A DNA stretch of 64,000 bases from Amylibacter sp. SFDW26 (GCF_009184395.1 NZ_WEIC01000002.1:496001-560000), one strand, 5' to 3'. Counted from the stretch's first letter, positions 8,870-18,790 are shown. Notes: a model not told the origin generated them from the sequence alone. Translations and numbers: made by a program.

Positions 8870-10066
8870 ATGAAACATCTATCAAAAACAGATAAATCAA
8901 CATTTATCTTGGTTGCAATCCTTGCCCTTTTGGCACCGTTCATTTTGAACCCGTTCCCAGAAGGCTCTGCTATGGCGCAGTTCAACGCAGGTTACCCTGA
9001 CTTGATGCAGCGTTTTGCAATCTTTGGTATCCTTGCTATCGGATTTAACATCCTATTCGGTTTAACGGGTTATCTATCATTCGGTCACGCCGCATTTTTG
9101 GGTGTAGGATCATATTCAGCGGTTTGGATGTTCAAATTGCTGTCCATGAATATCGTTCCTGCGATTATTCTGTCTGTGATCGTGGCCGGTGTTTTCTCCT
9201 TACTGATTGGCTTCATTTGTCTGCGTCGCTCTGGAATTTATTTTTCCATCCTGACGTTGATGTTTGCGCAGATGAGTTACTCATTAGCTTATTCGGTCCT
9301 GACACCGCTTACGAATGGTGAAACAGGTTTGCAGGTTTACAATGATGATCCGCAATACTTAATGGGACCAAATTCATCAGAAGTAACAAACTTATTCGGT
9401 TTGGAGATGCGTAGTACATTTACATTGGATGTAGGTCCTTGGGCGTTCCAATTTAACCTCGGTTACTATGTTTGCGCGCTATTCTTATTGCTTGCTTTCT
9501 ACATCGCTATACGCATTTTCCGGTCTCCCTTTGGTTTGATGTTGCGTGCGATTAAAACCAACCAGACCCGCCTGAACTATACAGGTTTGAACTCTCGTCC
9601 ATATACATTGGCCGCGTTTGTCATCTCTGGCATGTATGCGGGTCTGGCAGGTGGTTTAATGGCTTCTATGGATCCATTGGCGGGTGCGGAACGTATGTAT
9701 TGGACTGCATCAGGAGAGATTGTTTTGATGACAATTTTGGGCGGCGTTGGTACATTGCTTGGGCCAGTTCTGGGCGCGGGTTTTATTAAGTATTTCGAAA
9801 ACATCTTTTCAAAGATCAACGATACAGTGTTGCACACATGGTTCTCTATTCTGCCTGATGGTTTGGAAAATGCGATTGTATGGGTTCTACATTTCTTCGT
9901 GGGTAAAGGCTGGCACCTAACGCTAGGCTTGTTGTTCATGATGATCGTTATCTTTTTGCCAGGTGGCTTGATGGAAGGTGGTCAAAAAATCATGAATAAA
10001 ATTCGTGGTAAGAAAAAGAACGACAAAGATGGTGGCGCAAAAGCAGCTGCCACACCTGCGGAATAA
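8870..10066 (+). CDS. HAAT-type ABC transporter permease (LivM-like)
   Basis: A 398-residue inner-membrane permease of LivM type, with family segments [20 protein letters not shown] and [17 protein letters not shown] (cytoplasmic coupling loop). About ten hydrophobic segments are visible. The C-terminus is a Lys- and Ala-rich cytoplasmic tail of about 25 residues. It starts 2 bases after the LivH-like stop codon and is followed 11 bases later by the first ATPase gene, so it belongs to the same transcript. It would form the heterodimeric channel with the preceding permease. Confidence 0.92.
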   Translation: MKHLSKTDKSTFILVAILALLAPFILNPFPEGSAMAQFNAGYPDLMQRFAIFGILAIGFNILFGLTGYLSFGHAAFLGVGSYSAVWMFKLLSMNIVPAIILSVIVAGVFSLLIGFICLRRSGIYFSILTLMFAQMSYSLAYSVLTPLTNGETGLQVYNDDPQYLMGPNSSEVTNLFGLEMRSTFTLDVGPWAFQFNLGYYVCALFLLLAFYIAIRIFRSPFGLMLRAIKTNQTRLNYTGLNSRPYTLAAFVISGMYAGLAGGLMASMDPLAGAERMYWTASGEIVLMTILGGVGTLLGPVLGAGFIKYFENIFSKINDTVLHTWFSILPDGLENAIVWVLHFFVGKGWHLTLGLLFMMIVIFLPGGLMEGGQKIMNKIRGKKKNDKDGGAKAAATPAE

Positions 10067-10077
10067 GGAGAGGGCTG

Positions 10078-10833
10078 ATGGGAATTTTAGAAGTCCAAAA
10101 TGTGAATAAAAGCTTTGGTGGCTTGAAAGCGTTGCAAAACGTAAACCTTGATATCGAAGAAGGAACTATTCACGCGATCATCGGACCAAATGGCGCTGGT
10201 AAATCAACTTTGCTGAACTGCTTTGTTGGTAAACTGGTACCAGATACGGGTACCGTAATGTTTGACGGTAAATCGTTGTTGGGTATCAAACCACACGAGA
10301 TCAACCAAACAGGTGTAAGCCGTGTGTTCCAAACACCAGAGATATTCAGCGAGCTAACCGTTGCTGAAAACGTGTTGATTCCATGCTTTGCGAAACGTGA
10401 TGGGGCATTCACATTGAATGCATTATCACGAGTCACAGGTGAAGTGGATGTTCGTGAAAAAGCGGAACAGATGCTGATCGATGTAAGCATGGAAGATAAA
10501 AAAGACATGCTGGCATCATCGCTATCGCGTGGTGATAAACGCCGCTTGGAAATGGCTATGTGTTTATCACAAGACCCTAAGTTGCTGCTTTTGGATGAGC
10601 CAACAGCGGGTATGGCGCGTGCAGATACAAACAATACAATCGAGTTGTTGGCGCAAATTCAAGAACGTCGCCATATCACAATGGCCGTGATTGAGCATGA
10701 TATGCATGTTGTGTTCTCATTAGCCCAAAAAATCAGCGTGCTTGCACAAGGCACCGTAATCGCGGAAGACTTACCTGAGAACATCAAAGGCCATCCAAAA
10801 GTACAAGAAGCGTATTTGGGTGGAGCACACTAA
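10078..10833 (+). CDS. HAAT-type ABC transporter ATPase (LivG-like)
   Basis: A 251-residue ATP-binding protein with Walker A GPNGAGKST (about residues 38-46), signature region SLSRGDKRRLEMAM, Walker B LLLLDEPTAGM and H-loop in VIEHDMHVV. The signature SRGDK is a variant of LSGGQ, as often seen in this subfamily. The C-terminal sequence HPKVQEAYLGG is typical of LivG proteins. It overlaps the next ATPase gene by one base (TAATG). Confidence 0.92.
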   Translation: MGILEVQNVNKSFGGLKALQNVNLDIEEGTIHAIIGPNGAGKSTLLNCFVGKLVPDTGTVMFDGKSLLGIKPHEINQTGVSRVFQTPEIFSELTVAENVLIPCFAKRDGAFTLNALSRVTGEVDVREKAEQMLIDVSMEDKKDMLASSLSRGDKRRLEMAMCLSQDPKLLLLDEPTAGMARADTNNTIELLAQIQERRHITMAVIEHDMHVVFSLAQKISVLAQGTVIAEDLPENIKGHPKVQEAYLGGAH

Positions 10834-11594
10834 TGTTGGATAATACAGCTATGGCTAAAGAAAAAAACGCAAATCACGCAGCAACGGCACCCGCCTATTT
10901 TTCTGCATATGACATTCACGCCTATTACGGTGAAAGCTACATCGTTCAAGGTGTCAGCCTGAATATTCATGAGGGTGAAATTCTTGCCCTTTTGGGTCGA
11001 AATGGTGCTGGTAAAACATCTACGTTGCGCGCAATAGCACGTTTGGATGATCCGATGCTGACTAAAGGTGAAGTATGGTTAGATCATCAACCGCTTCACA
11101 AAATGAAGTCTTATGAAGCGGCGCAATCTGGTATCGCTTTGGTGCCAGAGGATCGCCGTATCATTCAGGGTTTGACAGTTGAAGAGAATATTCAACTTGC
11201 GCAAATCTCAGAACCTGTAGGTTGGTCATTGGATCGTATCTATGACTTGTTTCCACGTTTGGGTGAACGTCGTAAACAAGAAGGCACAACACTTTCAGGT
11301 GGTGAGCAACAAATGTTGGCAATCGGTCGAGCGCTTGCACGTGACATTAAATTGCTATTGTTGGATGAGCCTTACGAAGGCTTGGCGCCTGTGATCGTTC
11401 AAGAGATCGAAAAGACTTTGCAGATGATCCGTGAACAAGGCATCACAACGATCATCGTTGAGCAAAATGCGGTTGCTGCGTTGAATTTAGCGGATCGGGC
11501 TGTGATCTTGGATACAGGACAAGTTGTTTTTGATGGTACAGCAAAAGAGGTGCTGGACAATGAAGAGCTTCGCCACGAATATCTGGCAATCTAA
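10833..11594 (+). CDS. HAAT-type ABC transporter ATPase (LivF-like)
   Basis: A 253-residue ATP-binding protein with Walker A GRNGAGKTS, signature LSGGEQQMLAIGRAL, Walker B LLLLDEPYEGLAP and switch His replaced in the IVEQNAVAAL motif, as is usual in LivF. An N-terminal extension of about 20 residues precedes the domain. The ATG at 10851 is an alternative start, but the ATG at 10833 overlaps the preceding stop codon and is kept. With the LivG-like protein it forms the ATPase pair of the transporter. Confidence 0.92.
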   Translation: MLDNTAMAKEKNANHAATAPAYFSAYDIHAYYGESYIVQGVSLNIHEGEILALLGRNGAGKTSTLRAIARLDDPMLTKGEVWLDHQPLHKMKSYEAAQSGIALVPEDRRIIQGLTVEENIQLAQISEPVGWSLDRIYDLFPRLGERRKQEGTTLSGGEQQMLAIGRALARDIKLLLLDEPYEGLAPVIVQEIEKTLQMIREQGITTIIVEQNAVAALNLADRAVILDTGQVVFDGTAKEVLDNEELRHEYLAI

Positions 11595-11679
11595 ACAGCC
11601 AAGATTTGGTACTTAATTTATTATTCAAAGCGGTTTTTCTGAAGGTTAATCGGGAAAACTTGCTATCTGCGAGGAACAT

Positions 11680-13620
11680 ATGACAGATAAAACTTTTCCA
11701 CCAGCAACTGACGTTTCTGCGAACGCGCATGCTGACCTAGCGAAATACGAAGAGATGTATGCAGCTTCTGTTGCTGATCCAGAAGCATTTTGGGCTGAGC
11801 ATGGTAAACGTTTGGATTGGATGACACCTTATACAAAGGTGAAGAATACAAGCTACGCTTATCCTGATGTATCTATTAAATGGTATGAAGATGGTGTTCT
11901 GAATGTCTGCGCAAATTGTGTTGATCGTCATTTGGATACGCGCGGTGATCAAACAGCGATCATTTGGGAGAGTGATGAACCGGGTGGCGATGAAAAGATT
12001 ACATATAAGAAGTTGCACGAAGAGGTTTCTAAACTTGGGAACGTTTTAAAAGATTTGGGCGTTAACAAAGGCGACCGTGTGATTTTGTATATGCCAATGA
12101 TTCCAGAAGCGGCTGTTGCAATGTTGGCTTGCGCGCGCGTGGGCGCAATCCATTCAATCGTCTTTGGCGGTTTTAGCCCTGACGCGTTGGCAAGCCGTAT
12201 TACCGATTGCGATGCGAAACTGGTGATCACAGCAGACGAAGGTCCACGTGGTGGTAAAGCCATTGGCCTAAAGAAAAACGTTGATGCAGCTTTGGCAATC
12301 AGCGGCGATGTCACAACTTTGGTTGTGGCACGCACAGGCGGTGGTCCAGGTAATCAAGACGGCCGTGACCATGACTATGCACAGCTTATGGCCAAGGCGT
12401 CTGCGGATTGCCCGCCAGAGCCTATGAATGCCGAAGATCCATTGTTCATCCTGTATACATCAGGTTCGACAGGTAAACCAAAGGGCGTTGTACACTCTTC
12501 TGGGGGTTACCTTGTTTACGCTTCCATGACGCATCAATATACGTTCGATTACCATGATGGTGACGTATATTGGTGTACAGCTGACGTGGGTTGGATCACA
12601 GGCCACAGCTATATTGTTTACGGGCCACTTGCGAATGGTGCGACGACATTGATGTTCGAGGGCACACCAACTTACCCTGACACGTCACGGTTTTGGCAGG
12701 TGTGTGAAAAACACAAGGTGAACCAGTTCTATACAGCCCCAACAGCGATCCGCTCTTTGATGGGCTTGGGTGATGGTCCCGTTAATAAATGTGATCTGTC
12801 TTCATTAAAAGTGCTTGGCACAGTTGGAGAGCCGATCAACCCAGAAGCATGGAATTGGTACAACGAAGTGGTTGGCAAAGGAACAGTGCCAATTGTGGAC
12901 ACATGGTGGCAAACGGAAACGGGTGGTCACATGCTGACACCGCTACCAGGTGCAACAGCAACGAAACCAGGGTCGGCAACACGTCCATTCTTTGGGGTGC
13001 AACCTGTTATTCTGGATCCGCAAACGGGTAAGGAAATTGAGACAACTGTTGCCGAAGGTGTGCTGGCGATCAAAGAAAGCTGGCCCAGCCAAATGCGTAC
13101 GGTTTATGGCGATCACGAGCGTTTTGTGAACACGTACTTCCAACAGTACAAAGGCTATTACTTCACCGAAGATGGCTGTCGCCGTGATGAAGATGGGTAC
13201 TATTGGATCACTGGTCGTGTGGACGATGTGTTGAACGTCTCTGGTCACCGTATGGGTACAGCTGAAATTGAAAGCGCATTGGTCGCCCATCCAAACGTGG
13301 CGGAAGCTGCTGTTGTAGGCTTCCCACATGATGTTAAGGGGCAAGGCATCTATTGTTATGTGTCCCTGAATGTAGGCACAGAAACATCCGAAGACTTGCG
13401 CCTTGAGTTGCGTAATTGGGTGCGTAAAGAGATCGGCCCAATTGCCTCCCCTGACTTTATCCAATTCGCCCCTGGTTTGCCAAAAACACGCTCTGGCAAA
13501 ATCATGCGCCGCATTCTGCGTAAGGTTGCAGAAAATGATTACGGATCATTGGGGGATACATCGACACTGGCTGAGCCAGAGGTAGTGGATGACCTAATCG
13601 AAAACCGACAAAATAAGTAA
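11680..13620 (+). CDS. acsA: Acetyl-CoA synthetase (AMP-forming)
   Basis: A 646-residue acetate-CoA ligase that makes acetyl-CoA from acetate, ATP and CoA via acetyl-AMP. Visible motifs are the P-loop [36 protein letters not shown] (substrate pocket Trp typical of acetate rather than longer acids), the hinge region [15 protein letters not shown] and the C-terminal [11 protein letters not shown], which holds the lysine controlled by acetylation in this family. Length and motifs match bacterial Acs. A GAGGA site lies 5 bases before the ATG. An 85-base gap separates it from the transporter genes, and a hairpin terminator follows it. Its place at the end of a transporter operon suggests that it activates the imported carboxylate. 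Confidence 0.95.
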   Translation: MTDKTFPPATDVSANAHADLAKYEEMYAASVADPEAFWAEHGKRLDWMTPYTKVKNTSYAYPDVSIKWYEDGVLNVCANCVDRHLDTRGDQTAIIWESDEPGGDEKITYKKLHEEVSKLGNVLKDLGVNKGDRVILYMPMIPEAAVAMLACARVGAIHSIVFGGFSPDALASRITDCDAKLVITADEGPRGGKAIGLKKNVDAALAISGDVTTLVVARTGGGPGNQDGRDHDYAQLMAKASADCPPEPMNAEDPLFILYTSGSTGKPKGVVHSSGGYLVYASMTHQYTFDYHDGDVYWCTADVGWITGHSYIVYGPLANGATTLMFEGTPTYPDTSRFWQVCEKHKVNQFYTAPTAIRSLMGLGDGPVNKCDLSSLKVLGTVGEPINPEAWNWYNEVVGKGTVPIVDTWWQTETGGHMLTPLPGATATKPGSATRPFFGVQPVILDPQTGKEIETTVAEGVLAIKESWPSQMRTVYGDHERFVNTYFQQYKGYYFTEDGCRRDEDGYYWITGRVDDVLNVSGHRMGTAEIESALVAHPNVAEAAVVGFPHDVKGQGIYCYVSLNVGTETSEDLRLELRNWVRKEIGPIASPDFIQFAPGLPKTRSGKIMRRILRKVAENDYGSLGDTSTLAEPEVVDDLIENRQNK

Positions 13621-13641
13621 GACGACAACACCGCGAAACTA

Positions 13642-13672
13642 CAAAGACCCAAGGTATAACTTTGGGCCTTTG
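13642..13672 (+). terminator. Terminator after acsA
   Basis: Arms CAAAGACCCAA (13642-13652) and TTGGGCCTTTG (13662-13672) form an 11-bp stem with one mismatch and a 9-base loop, 21 bases after the acsA stop codon. The following bases are AT-rich but the T-run is poor. Confidence 0.65.
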
Positions 13673-14150
13673 TATAAATCTGATATGTGGCTAATTAATT
13701 TAACCGACTGAGCCTTATATAGCAGATGTTTAGTACTCTTAATTTAAAGTAATTGTCATCTGTTCTGGTGAATCTTTAACCTTTGGACGTGCCGTTAATT
13801 TAACGACATTTTTTTCAGTTGAAACTTTATAACATGCAAATTTCGCATTAGGTTGTAATAATGGCTTCATGCAAAATTTCCCTGACTTTACACGAAAGAA
13901 ACCGCACGTAAGGCTTTGCGTGACCTGCAACTCAAAGGTTTTCTACGAGTTTCTAAAATTGCTCTTCTTGGCCCGCTACGTATCCCGTTTGAATGATATG
14001 CAGGGCACATAAGCTATGGCACAACATGGCGTATTGTGTAACCGACAATTAAGAACTTATTTTGGCATTTTAAAACTATAGATACTCCATGATTGCCAAT
14101 GGGTGAACACGGTAAGCCAATGCAATTTGTCCCCCACATGTCCCTCAGAA
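13673..14150. other. Largely non-coding stretch with a doubtful gene remnant
   Basis: No convincing gene lies in this interval. A minus-strand frame at 13739-13930 (63 codons, TTG start) has a reasonable composition (two Cys, then a Val/Lys/Thr-rich C-terminus), but an in-frame TAG lies four codons upstream, no ribosome site is visible and no signal peptide can be joined to it. It may be the broken end of a small exported protein. Nothing recognisable was seen from about 13935 to 14150. Confidence 0.3.
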
Positions 14151-14154
14151 AGTA

Positions 14155-14198
14155 AAAAAGGCTAGGGGTATTTCGCAAAATACGCCCTAAGCCTTTGT
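14155..14198 (-). terminator. Strong terminator behind tRNA-Lys
   Basis: On the minus strand a long stem is formed by AAGGCTTAGGGCGTATTT and AAATACCCCTAGCCTT around a TGCG loop, followed by a run of T (the A-run at 14154-14160 on the plus strand). It begins just after the CCA end of the tRNA. T-rich flanks on both sides would let it work in both directions. Confidence 0.85.
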
Positions 14199-14203
14199 TT
14201 TAT

Positions 14204-14279
14204 TGGTGAGCCGGTCGGGGTTCGAACCCGAGACCTACTGATTAAAAGTCAGTTGCTCTACCAGCTGAGCTACCGGCCC
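14204..14279 (-). tRNA. tRNA-Lys (anticodon TTT)
   Basis: 76 bases with encoded CCA. The acceptor stem pairs GGGCCGG with CCGGCTC, the D-arm contains GCTCAGCTGGTAGAGC, the anticodon loop is CTTTTAA (anticodon TTT, lysine) and the T-arm contains GGTTCGAACC. All standard positions are filled. Confidence 0.97.
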
Positions 14280-14291
14280 TCCATTGCGCGG

Positions 14292-14320
14292 GTATTATGC
14301 GTCTCAGGGGCTTTGGTCAA
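14292..14320 (-). promoter_or_regulatory. Promoter of tRNA-Lys
   Basis: On the minus strand, a -35 box TTGACC (14315-14320) and a -10 box TAATAC (14292-14297) are separated by 17 bases, about 13 bases upstream of the mature tRNA 5' end. Spacing and sequence fit a housekeeping sigma-70 promoter. Confidence 0.75.
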
Positions 14321-14374
14321 GACCTTATCGACAGAAAAATGCTACATCTGGAATGATTGTGACGACTCGTCTAT

Positions 14375-15229
14375 ATGAGACCTATGACAAATCAAAATAC
14401 ACATAATGTCGGTTTGCCTTTTTTGAAAATGCACGGTCTTGGAAATGACTTCGTCATTGTTGATGCAAGAAAGGCCGATAACCCTATAACGCCTGCTGTT
14501 GCGAAAGCGATTGGCAGCCGATTCTTTGGCGTGGGCTTTGATCAACTGGCTGTTTTGCGTGAAACGGATGATGCTGACATTGCTGTAGATTTCTGGAACT
14601 CTGACGGATCAACTGCGGATGCTTGTGGCAATGCAAGCCGTTGTGTGGCGCGTTTGGTGATGGAAGAGACGGGTGATGATTCTATCACGCTGCAAACGGG
14701 ATTTGGTTTATTGCCTGTCGTGCGCGTAGATGCGGATAATTTCAGTGTGAATATGGGCCAACCGCAGCTGACATGGGATACCGTTCCTTTGGCGCGTGAT
14801 GTTGATCTGAATGCTTTGCCGATTGAGGGTGAACCAGGTGCCGCTGGTATGGGCAATCCGCATTGTGTGTTTGTTGTGGATGATGCCGAAGCAGTTGATC
14901 TGCCAAAGATTGGCCCTGTGATGGAACATCACGAGTTATATCCAGAGCGTACGAATGTTGAGTTTATCAATATCATCAATCGCAACCATATCCGTATGCG
15001 GGTTTGGGAACGTGGTGGTATGATCACGCTGGCCTGTGGTTCTGGGGCTTGTGGTGCTGTTGTGGTGGCGCATCGCAAAGGGCTGACAGATCGTAATGTT
15101 CAGGTCGATTTGGATGGCGGTACGCTACACATAGATTGGCGTGAAGATGGCGTGTGGATGACAGGGCCAACAGCGCTGGTTTTCTCTGGCGAATTAAGTG
15201 CTGAGTTTTTGAGTAGTATTGATGGCTAA
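14375..15229 (+). CDS. dapF: Diaminopimelate epimerase
   Basis: A 284-residue epimerase converting LL- to meso-diaminopimelate, for lysine and peptidoglycan synthesis. The early motif KMHGLGNDFV and the two catalytic cysteines in DACGNASRC and ACGSGACG are present. The ATG at 14384 is an alternative start three codons in. Its 3' end overlaps mtaB by 8 bases, so the two are probably cotranscribed. Confidence 0.95.
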   Translation: MRPMTNQNTHNVGLPFLKMHGLGNDFVIVDARKADNPITPAVAKAIGSRFFGVGFDQLAVLRETDDADIAVDFWNSDGSTADACGNASRCVARLVMEETGDDSITLQTGFGLLPVVRVDADNFSVNMGQPQLTWDTVPLARDVDLNALPIEGEPGAAGMGNPHCVFVVDDAEAVDLPKIGPVMEHHELYPERTNVEFINIINRNHIRMRVWERGGMITLACGSGACGAVVVAHRKGLTDRNVQVDLDGGTLHIDWREDGVWMTGPTALVFSGELSAEFLSSIDG

Positions 15230-16484
15230 TCCCCCGATCTTTGAAACCTTTGGTTGTCGCTTAAACGCGTATGAAACCGAAGCTATGAAGGACTTGTCGG
15301 AACAGGCAGGTTTGGATGGTGCCGTGGTGGTGAATACCTGCGCTGTAACAGCAGAGGCTGTGCGCCAATCCAAGCAACGTATTCGCAAATTGCGCCGTGA
15401 AAACCCTGATGCGCGTTTGATTGTGACAGGATGTGCCGCGCAAACGGAACCCAAAACCTATTCCGATATGGAAGAGGTGGATATGGTTGTCGGTAACATC
15501 GAAAAGATGCAGGCGGACACTTGGGAAAACATTGCCAAAGGCCCAGACTTTATTGGCGATGCAGAAAAAGTTCAGGTCGATGATATTATGTCCGTCACCG
15601 AAACGGCTGGCCATCTGATTGATGGGTTTGGAACACGGGCGCGTGCCTATGTTCAGGTGCAAAACGGCTGCGATCATCGCTGTACGTTTTGTATTATTCC
15701 CTATGGTCGCGGTAATTCACGGTCTGTTGCAGCGGGTGTCGTTGTCGAACAGATTAAGAGATTAGTGGATAAAGGTTACCAAGAGGTTGTGCTTACGGGC
15801 GTAGACATCACCAGTTGGGGTGCTGACCTGCCGATGACACCGAAATTGGGTGATTTGGTGCAACGTATTTTGACACTGGTGCCTGACCTGCCACGCCTGC
15901 GCATTTCTTCGATTGATTCCGTAGAAGTTGACCCAGCATTGACCGATGCCATTGGCGGTGATCGTCGTTTGATGCCGCATCTGCACCTGTCGCTGCAAGC
16001 GGGCGATGATATGATCCTGAAACGGATGAAACGCCGTCATTTGCGCGATGACGCTATTCAGTTTTGCGAAGATATGCGCAAGGCGCGCCCTGATATTGTA
16101 TACGGTGCAGACATTATTGCGGGCTTCCCGACGGAGACGGAAGAGATGTTTGAGAACTCGTTGAAATTGGTCGAGGATTGTGGGCTGACTTGGCTGCATG
16201 TGTTTCCATTTTCACCACGTGAAGGAACGCCTGCTGCGCGTATGCCGCAGATGGATCGCGGTATCATCAAAGAACGCGCTGCACGGTTGCGTGCGGCAGG
16301 GGATGAGCAGGTTAATCATCACCTGAATGCTCAGATCCAGAAGCGCCATAATATCCTGATGGAAAACCCGCGTATGGGGCGGACAGAAGGGTTCACGGAA
16401 GTGTATTTTGACACTGATCAACCCGTTGGTAAGATTGTGAAAGCGCAGATTATTGGGCGCAATGATACGCAACTGGTAGCCTAA
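15222..16484 (+). CDS. mtaB: tRNA t6A37 methylthiotransferase MtaB
   Basis: A 420-residue radical-SAM methylthiotransferase that converts t6A to ms2t6A at position 37 of tRNA. The N-terminal UPF0004 domain has the cysteines of FGCRLN, NTCAVT and TGCAAQ; the radical-SAM motif is CDHRCTFC; a C-terminal TRAM-like region follows. The short N-terminal motif TFGCRLN fits MtaB better than MiaB. The ATG at 15222 is chosen over an adjacent in-frame TTG. The gene overlaps dapF at its start and is followed 1 base later by a glutathione transferase gene. Confidence 0.93.
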   Translation: MANPPIFETFGCRLNAYETEAMKDLSEQAGLDGAVVVNTCAVTAEAVRQSKQRIRKLRRENPDARLIVTGCAAQTEPKTYSDMEEVDMVVGNIEKMQADTWENIAKGPDFIGDAEKVQVDDIMSVTETAGHLIDGFGTRARAYVQVQNGCDHRCTFCIIPYGRGNSRSVAAGVVVEQIKRLVDKGYQEVVLTGVDITSWGADLPMTPKLGDLVQRILTLVPDLPRLRISSIDSVEVDPALTDAIGGDRRLMPHLHLSLQAGDDMILKRMKRRHLRDDAIQFCEDMRKARPDIVYGADIIAGFPTETEEMFENSLKLVEDCGLTWLHVFPFSPREGTPAARMPQMDRGIIKERAARLRAAGDEQVNHHLNAQIQKRHNILMENPRMGRTEGFTEVYFDTDQPVGKIVKAQIIGRNDTQLVA

Positions 16485-16485
16485 T

Positions 16486-17142
16486 ATGCCCCGACCTATT
16501 TTATATTCTTTTCGCCGTTGCCCCTATGCAATGCGGGCGCGTTTGGCGTTAGAGGCTGGTGGGATTGATGTGGAACTGCGCGAGATTATTTTCAGGGATA
16601 AAGCGCCAGAGTTTTTAGCGACCTCGCCCAAGGGTACTGTGCCTGTTTTGGTGTCTGATAATGATGTTTTATTAGAAGAAAGTTTGGATATCATCCGCTG
16701 GTCGATGGAAGCCTCTAAAGCGGGTGAAATCCTTACACCTGACGCGGGCAGTACGGATAAAGCGATTGCTTTGATTGAGCGTATGGACGCGGATTTTAAG
16801 CCGCATTTAGACAAGTATAAATACGCCAGCCGTTATGAAGATGTGGATGGGATTGCATCGCGTTCAGAAGGTTCGAAATTCATTGAAGAACTTGAAGATA
16901 TGTTAGCAGGGCAACCCTATCTATATGGTCAAAAACGATCTGTTGCTGATATTGGTGTGGCACCATTTGTGCGCCAGTTTGCGCATGTAGATCAGGATTG
17001 GTTTTATGGCCAAGACTGGACGAATGCCATCAAGTGGTTGGATGCATTTAAAGCGTCGCCAGAGTTTTTGCGTATCATGAAAAAATACCCCAAATGGGTT
17101 GCGGGTGATGATGCGATTATTTTCCCACCTGAAATTGACTAA
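16486..17142 (+). CDS. Glutathione S-transferase family protein
   Basis: A 218-residue protein with a thioredoxin-like N-terminal domain starting PILYSFRRCPYAMRARLAL, in which a CPYA motif occupies the active-site loop, and a helical C-terminal domain. The motif, with Cys rather than Ser or Tyr, resembles omega/beta-type or glutaredoxin-like GSTs. KGTVPVLV is the conserved cis-Pro loop. It starts immediately after mtaB. Its substrate is unknown. Confidence 0.85.
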   Translation: MPRPILYSFRRCPYAMRARLALEAGGIDVELREIIFRDKAPEFLATSPKGTVPVLVSDNDVLLEESLDIIRWSMEASKAGEILTPDAGSTDKAIALIERMDADFKPHLDKYKYASRYEDVDGIASRSEGSKFIEELEDMLAGQPYLYGQKRSVADIGVAPFVRQFAHVDQDWFYGQDWTNAIKWLDAFKASPEFLRIMKKYPKWVAGDDAIIFPPEID

Positions 17143-17283
17143 CCGCGCGGTGCGTTAAGAATTTCCGAAACTGTGAAAAAACGCTGTATGATCCGCGTAT
17201 GACAAACGTATGCTTTGCGTATGGCAGTTTGTATGGCACCAAAGATTAACGGCTTTGAGCTTATTGGTTAAGGAAATGTGAAA

Positions 17284-17907
17284 ATGCACCCAAACCCAAT
17301 TTTTCGTAAATCAGAGCGTGAAGCGAATTTAGCATTCGCACAGCATCGCAGCTTTGGCACTTTGTCGATTAATGCGGATGAAGGCCCGTTGGTTTCGCAT
17401 GTACCGTTTCAATTGTCCGAAGATGGTAAATCATTGGAGGCGCATCTGGTGCGTTCTAATCCAATTGCGCGTGCTTTGAGGAATGGTGAAGCAAAAGCTG
17501 TGATCGCAGTAAGTGGCGGGGATGGATACATCTCGCCCGATTGGTATGAAATTGAGGATCAGGTGCCCACTTGGAATTATGTGGCGGTGCATTTGCGTGG
17601 CACTGTGCGGTTGCTGGCTGATGATGCGTTACACGGTGTATTGGAACGGCTCTCTGCCGCGATGGAAACGCGTTTGTTGCCCAAGCCAATTTGGACGATG
17701 GATAAGATGACGCCTGGTGCATTGTCCAAGATGATGCGCCAGATTGTTCCGATAGCCATGGATGTTTCTGATACCGATGGAACTTGGAAGTTGTCACAGA
17801 ATAAAGCTGATGACGTTCGGATACGTGCGCATCAGGGGTTGGCATCAACAGGATTTGGATTAGAATATCAGGCAATTGCGGACCTTATGAAAGATCCGCC
17901 CTGTTAG
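17284..17907 (+). CDS. PaiB-type FMN-binding family protein
   Basis: A 207-residue protein of the PaiB/FMN-binding split-barrel family, with the start MHPNPIFRK and the conserved YISPDWYE and VPTWNYVAVHLRG segments. In Bacillus, PaiB is linked to repression of sporulation and protease genes, but most family members have no assigned function. ATG at 17284 has an AAGGA site nine bases upstream; an in-frame GTG at 17278 is too close to that site. It is followed by two small genes in the same direction with short spacing. Confidence 0.88.
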   Translation: MHPNPIFRKSEREANLAFAQHRSFGTLSINADEGPLVSHVPFQLSEDGKSLEAHLVRSNPIARALRNGEAKAVIAVSGGDGYISPDWYEIEDQVPTWNYVAVHLRGTVRLLADDALHGVLERLSAAMETRLLPKPIWTMDKMTPGALSKMMRQIVPIAMDVSDTDGTWKLSQNKADDVRIRAHQGLASTGFGLEYQAIADLMKDPPC

Positions 17908-17918
17908 GAGCGTTTAAA

Positions 17919-18182
17919 ATGGCACTACCTATTATCCCTTTGGCAGTTGTTGCGGGTGCAGTTGCACTGGCGCGCAATGTTCATATTTCACCAGTGGACC
18001 AACGTGTAGAAGATCGGTTGGATGATGTTGGAGAAGGATTTTCTGTGCACCGCGATAAAGCAGGCCAACAATTGAACAGCAGTTATCGGTGGAAACGCAC
18101 TGTCCGTTTTGGAAAAAATGGACAGGGGTATGAAATTGATGCATCGGCCCTTGGGCGGATTAAATTTAAGAAAGTAAACTAA
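17919..18182 (+). CDS. Hypothetical protein with N-terminal hydrophobic segment
   Basis: An 87-residue protein I do not recognise. Residues 1-20 are hydrophobic and could anchor it in the membrane. The rest is charged, with SYRWKRTVRFGKNGQGYEIDASALGR suggesting a small beta-rich domain. A TAGGAG site precedes the ATG. It sits 11 bases after the PaiB-type gene and overlaps the next gene by one base (TAATG), so it is a real operon member. Confidence 0.7.
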   Translation: MALPIIPLAVVAGAVALARNVHISPVDQRVEDRLDDVGEGFSVHRDKAGQQLNSSYRWKRTVRFGKNGQGYEIDASALGRIKFKKVN

Positions 18183-18790
18183 TGCAGTTATATTCAGCGG
18201 CACCGTCCCCATTCGTACGCAAAGCACGTGTGGTTTTGTTAGAGCTTGGTTTGAGTGATCAGGTTGAGATTGTCGAAGCTATGGGAACGCCCATCAATTC
18301 GTCGAATATGCCAGTGGATCAGAACCCTTTGGGCAAAATCCCGTGTTTGGTTCGTGAAGATGGGCCATCTATTTACGATAGCCGTGTGATTACGCGGTAT
18401 TTGAATGATAAAGCGGGTGGTGATCTGTATCCAACCTGTGATCGTCAGTGGGAGACGCTGACATTAGAGGCCACGGCTGATGGTATCATGGATGCGGCTG
18501 TGTTGATGGTTTATGAAAAACGCGTGCGCCCTGATGAGTTGGTTTATATGGCGTGGATCAATGCGCAGTGGGAAAAAATTTCCCGTACTTTGGATGCTGT
18601 CGAAGATCGTTGGATGGATCACCTGTCTGGTTCATTAGATATGGGCCAAATCGGTTTGGGCATTGCGCTGGAATATCTGGATTTCCGCCATGAAGATCGC
18701 AATTGGCGTGTGGGTCGTGATAAATTGGCAGCTTGGCAAGCTGAGTTTGCGAAGCGTGATGCGATGCAGGCGACACAACCAACGGCATAA
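18182..18790 (+). CDS. Glutathione S-transferase family protein
   Basis: A 202-residue protein with a GST N-terminal domain (MQLYSAAPSPFVRKARVVLLEL, with SPF in the active-site loop, so a Ser-type enzyme) and a helical C-terminal domain. NPLGKIPCLV carries the cis-Pro loop and YDSRVITRYL the glutathione gamma-glutamyl contact. Its role is probably detoxification or a specific isomerase/dehalogenase reaction; the substrate is unknown. Confidence 0.87.
   Translation: MQLYSAAPSPFVRKARVVLLELGLSDQVEIVEAMGTPINSSNMPVDQNPLGKIPCLVREDGPSIYDSRVITRYLNDKAGGDLYPTCDRQWETLTLEATADGIMDAAVLMVYEKRVRPDELVYMAWINAQWEKISRTLDAVEDRWMDHLSGSLDMGQIGLGIALEYLDFRHEDRNWRVGRDKLAAWQAEFAKRDAMQATQPTA

Noticed and set aside
6383-11594. 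Ordinary branched-chain amino acid transporter (LivKHMGF)
   Set aside because: Rejected as a confident name only: family match is right, but regulator and acsA point to another substrate.
14204-14279. tRNA-Lys as a phage or island attachment site
   Set aside because: No integrase, no direct repeat of the tRNA 3' end and no phage genes nearby.
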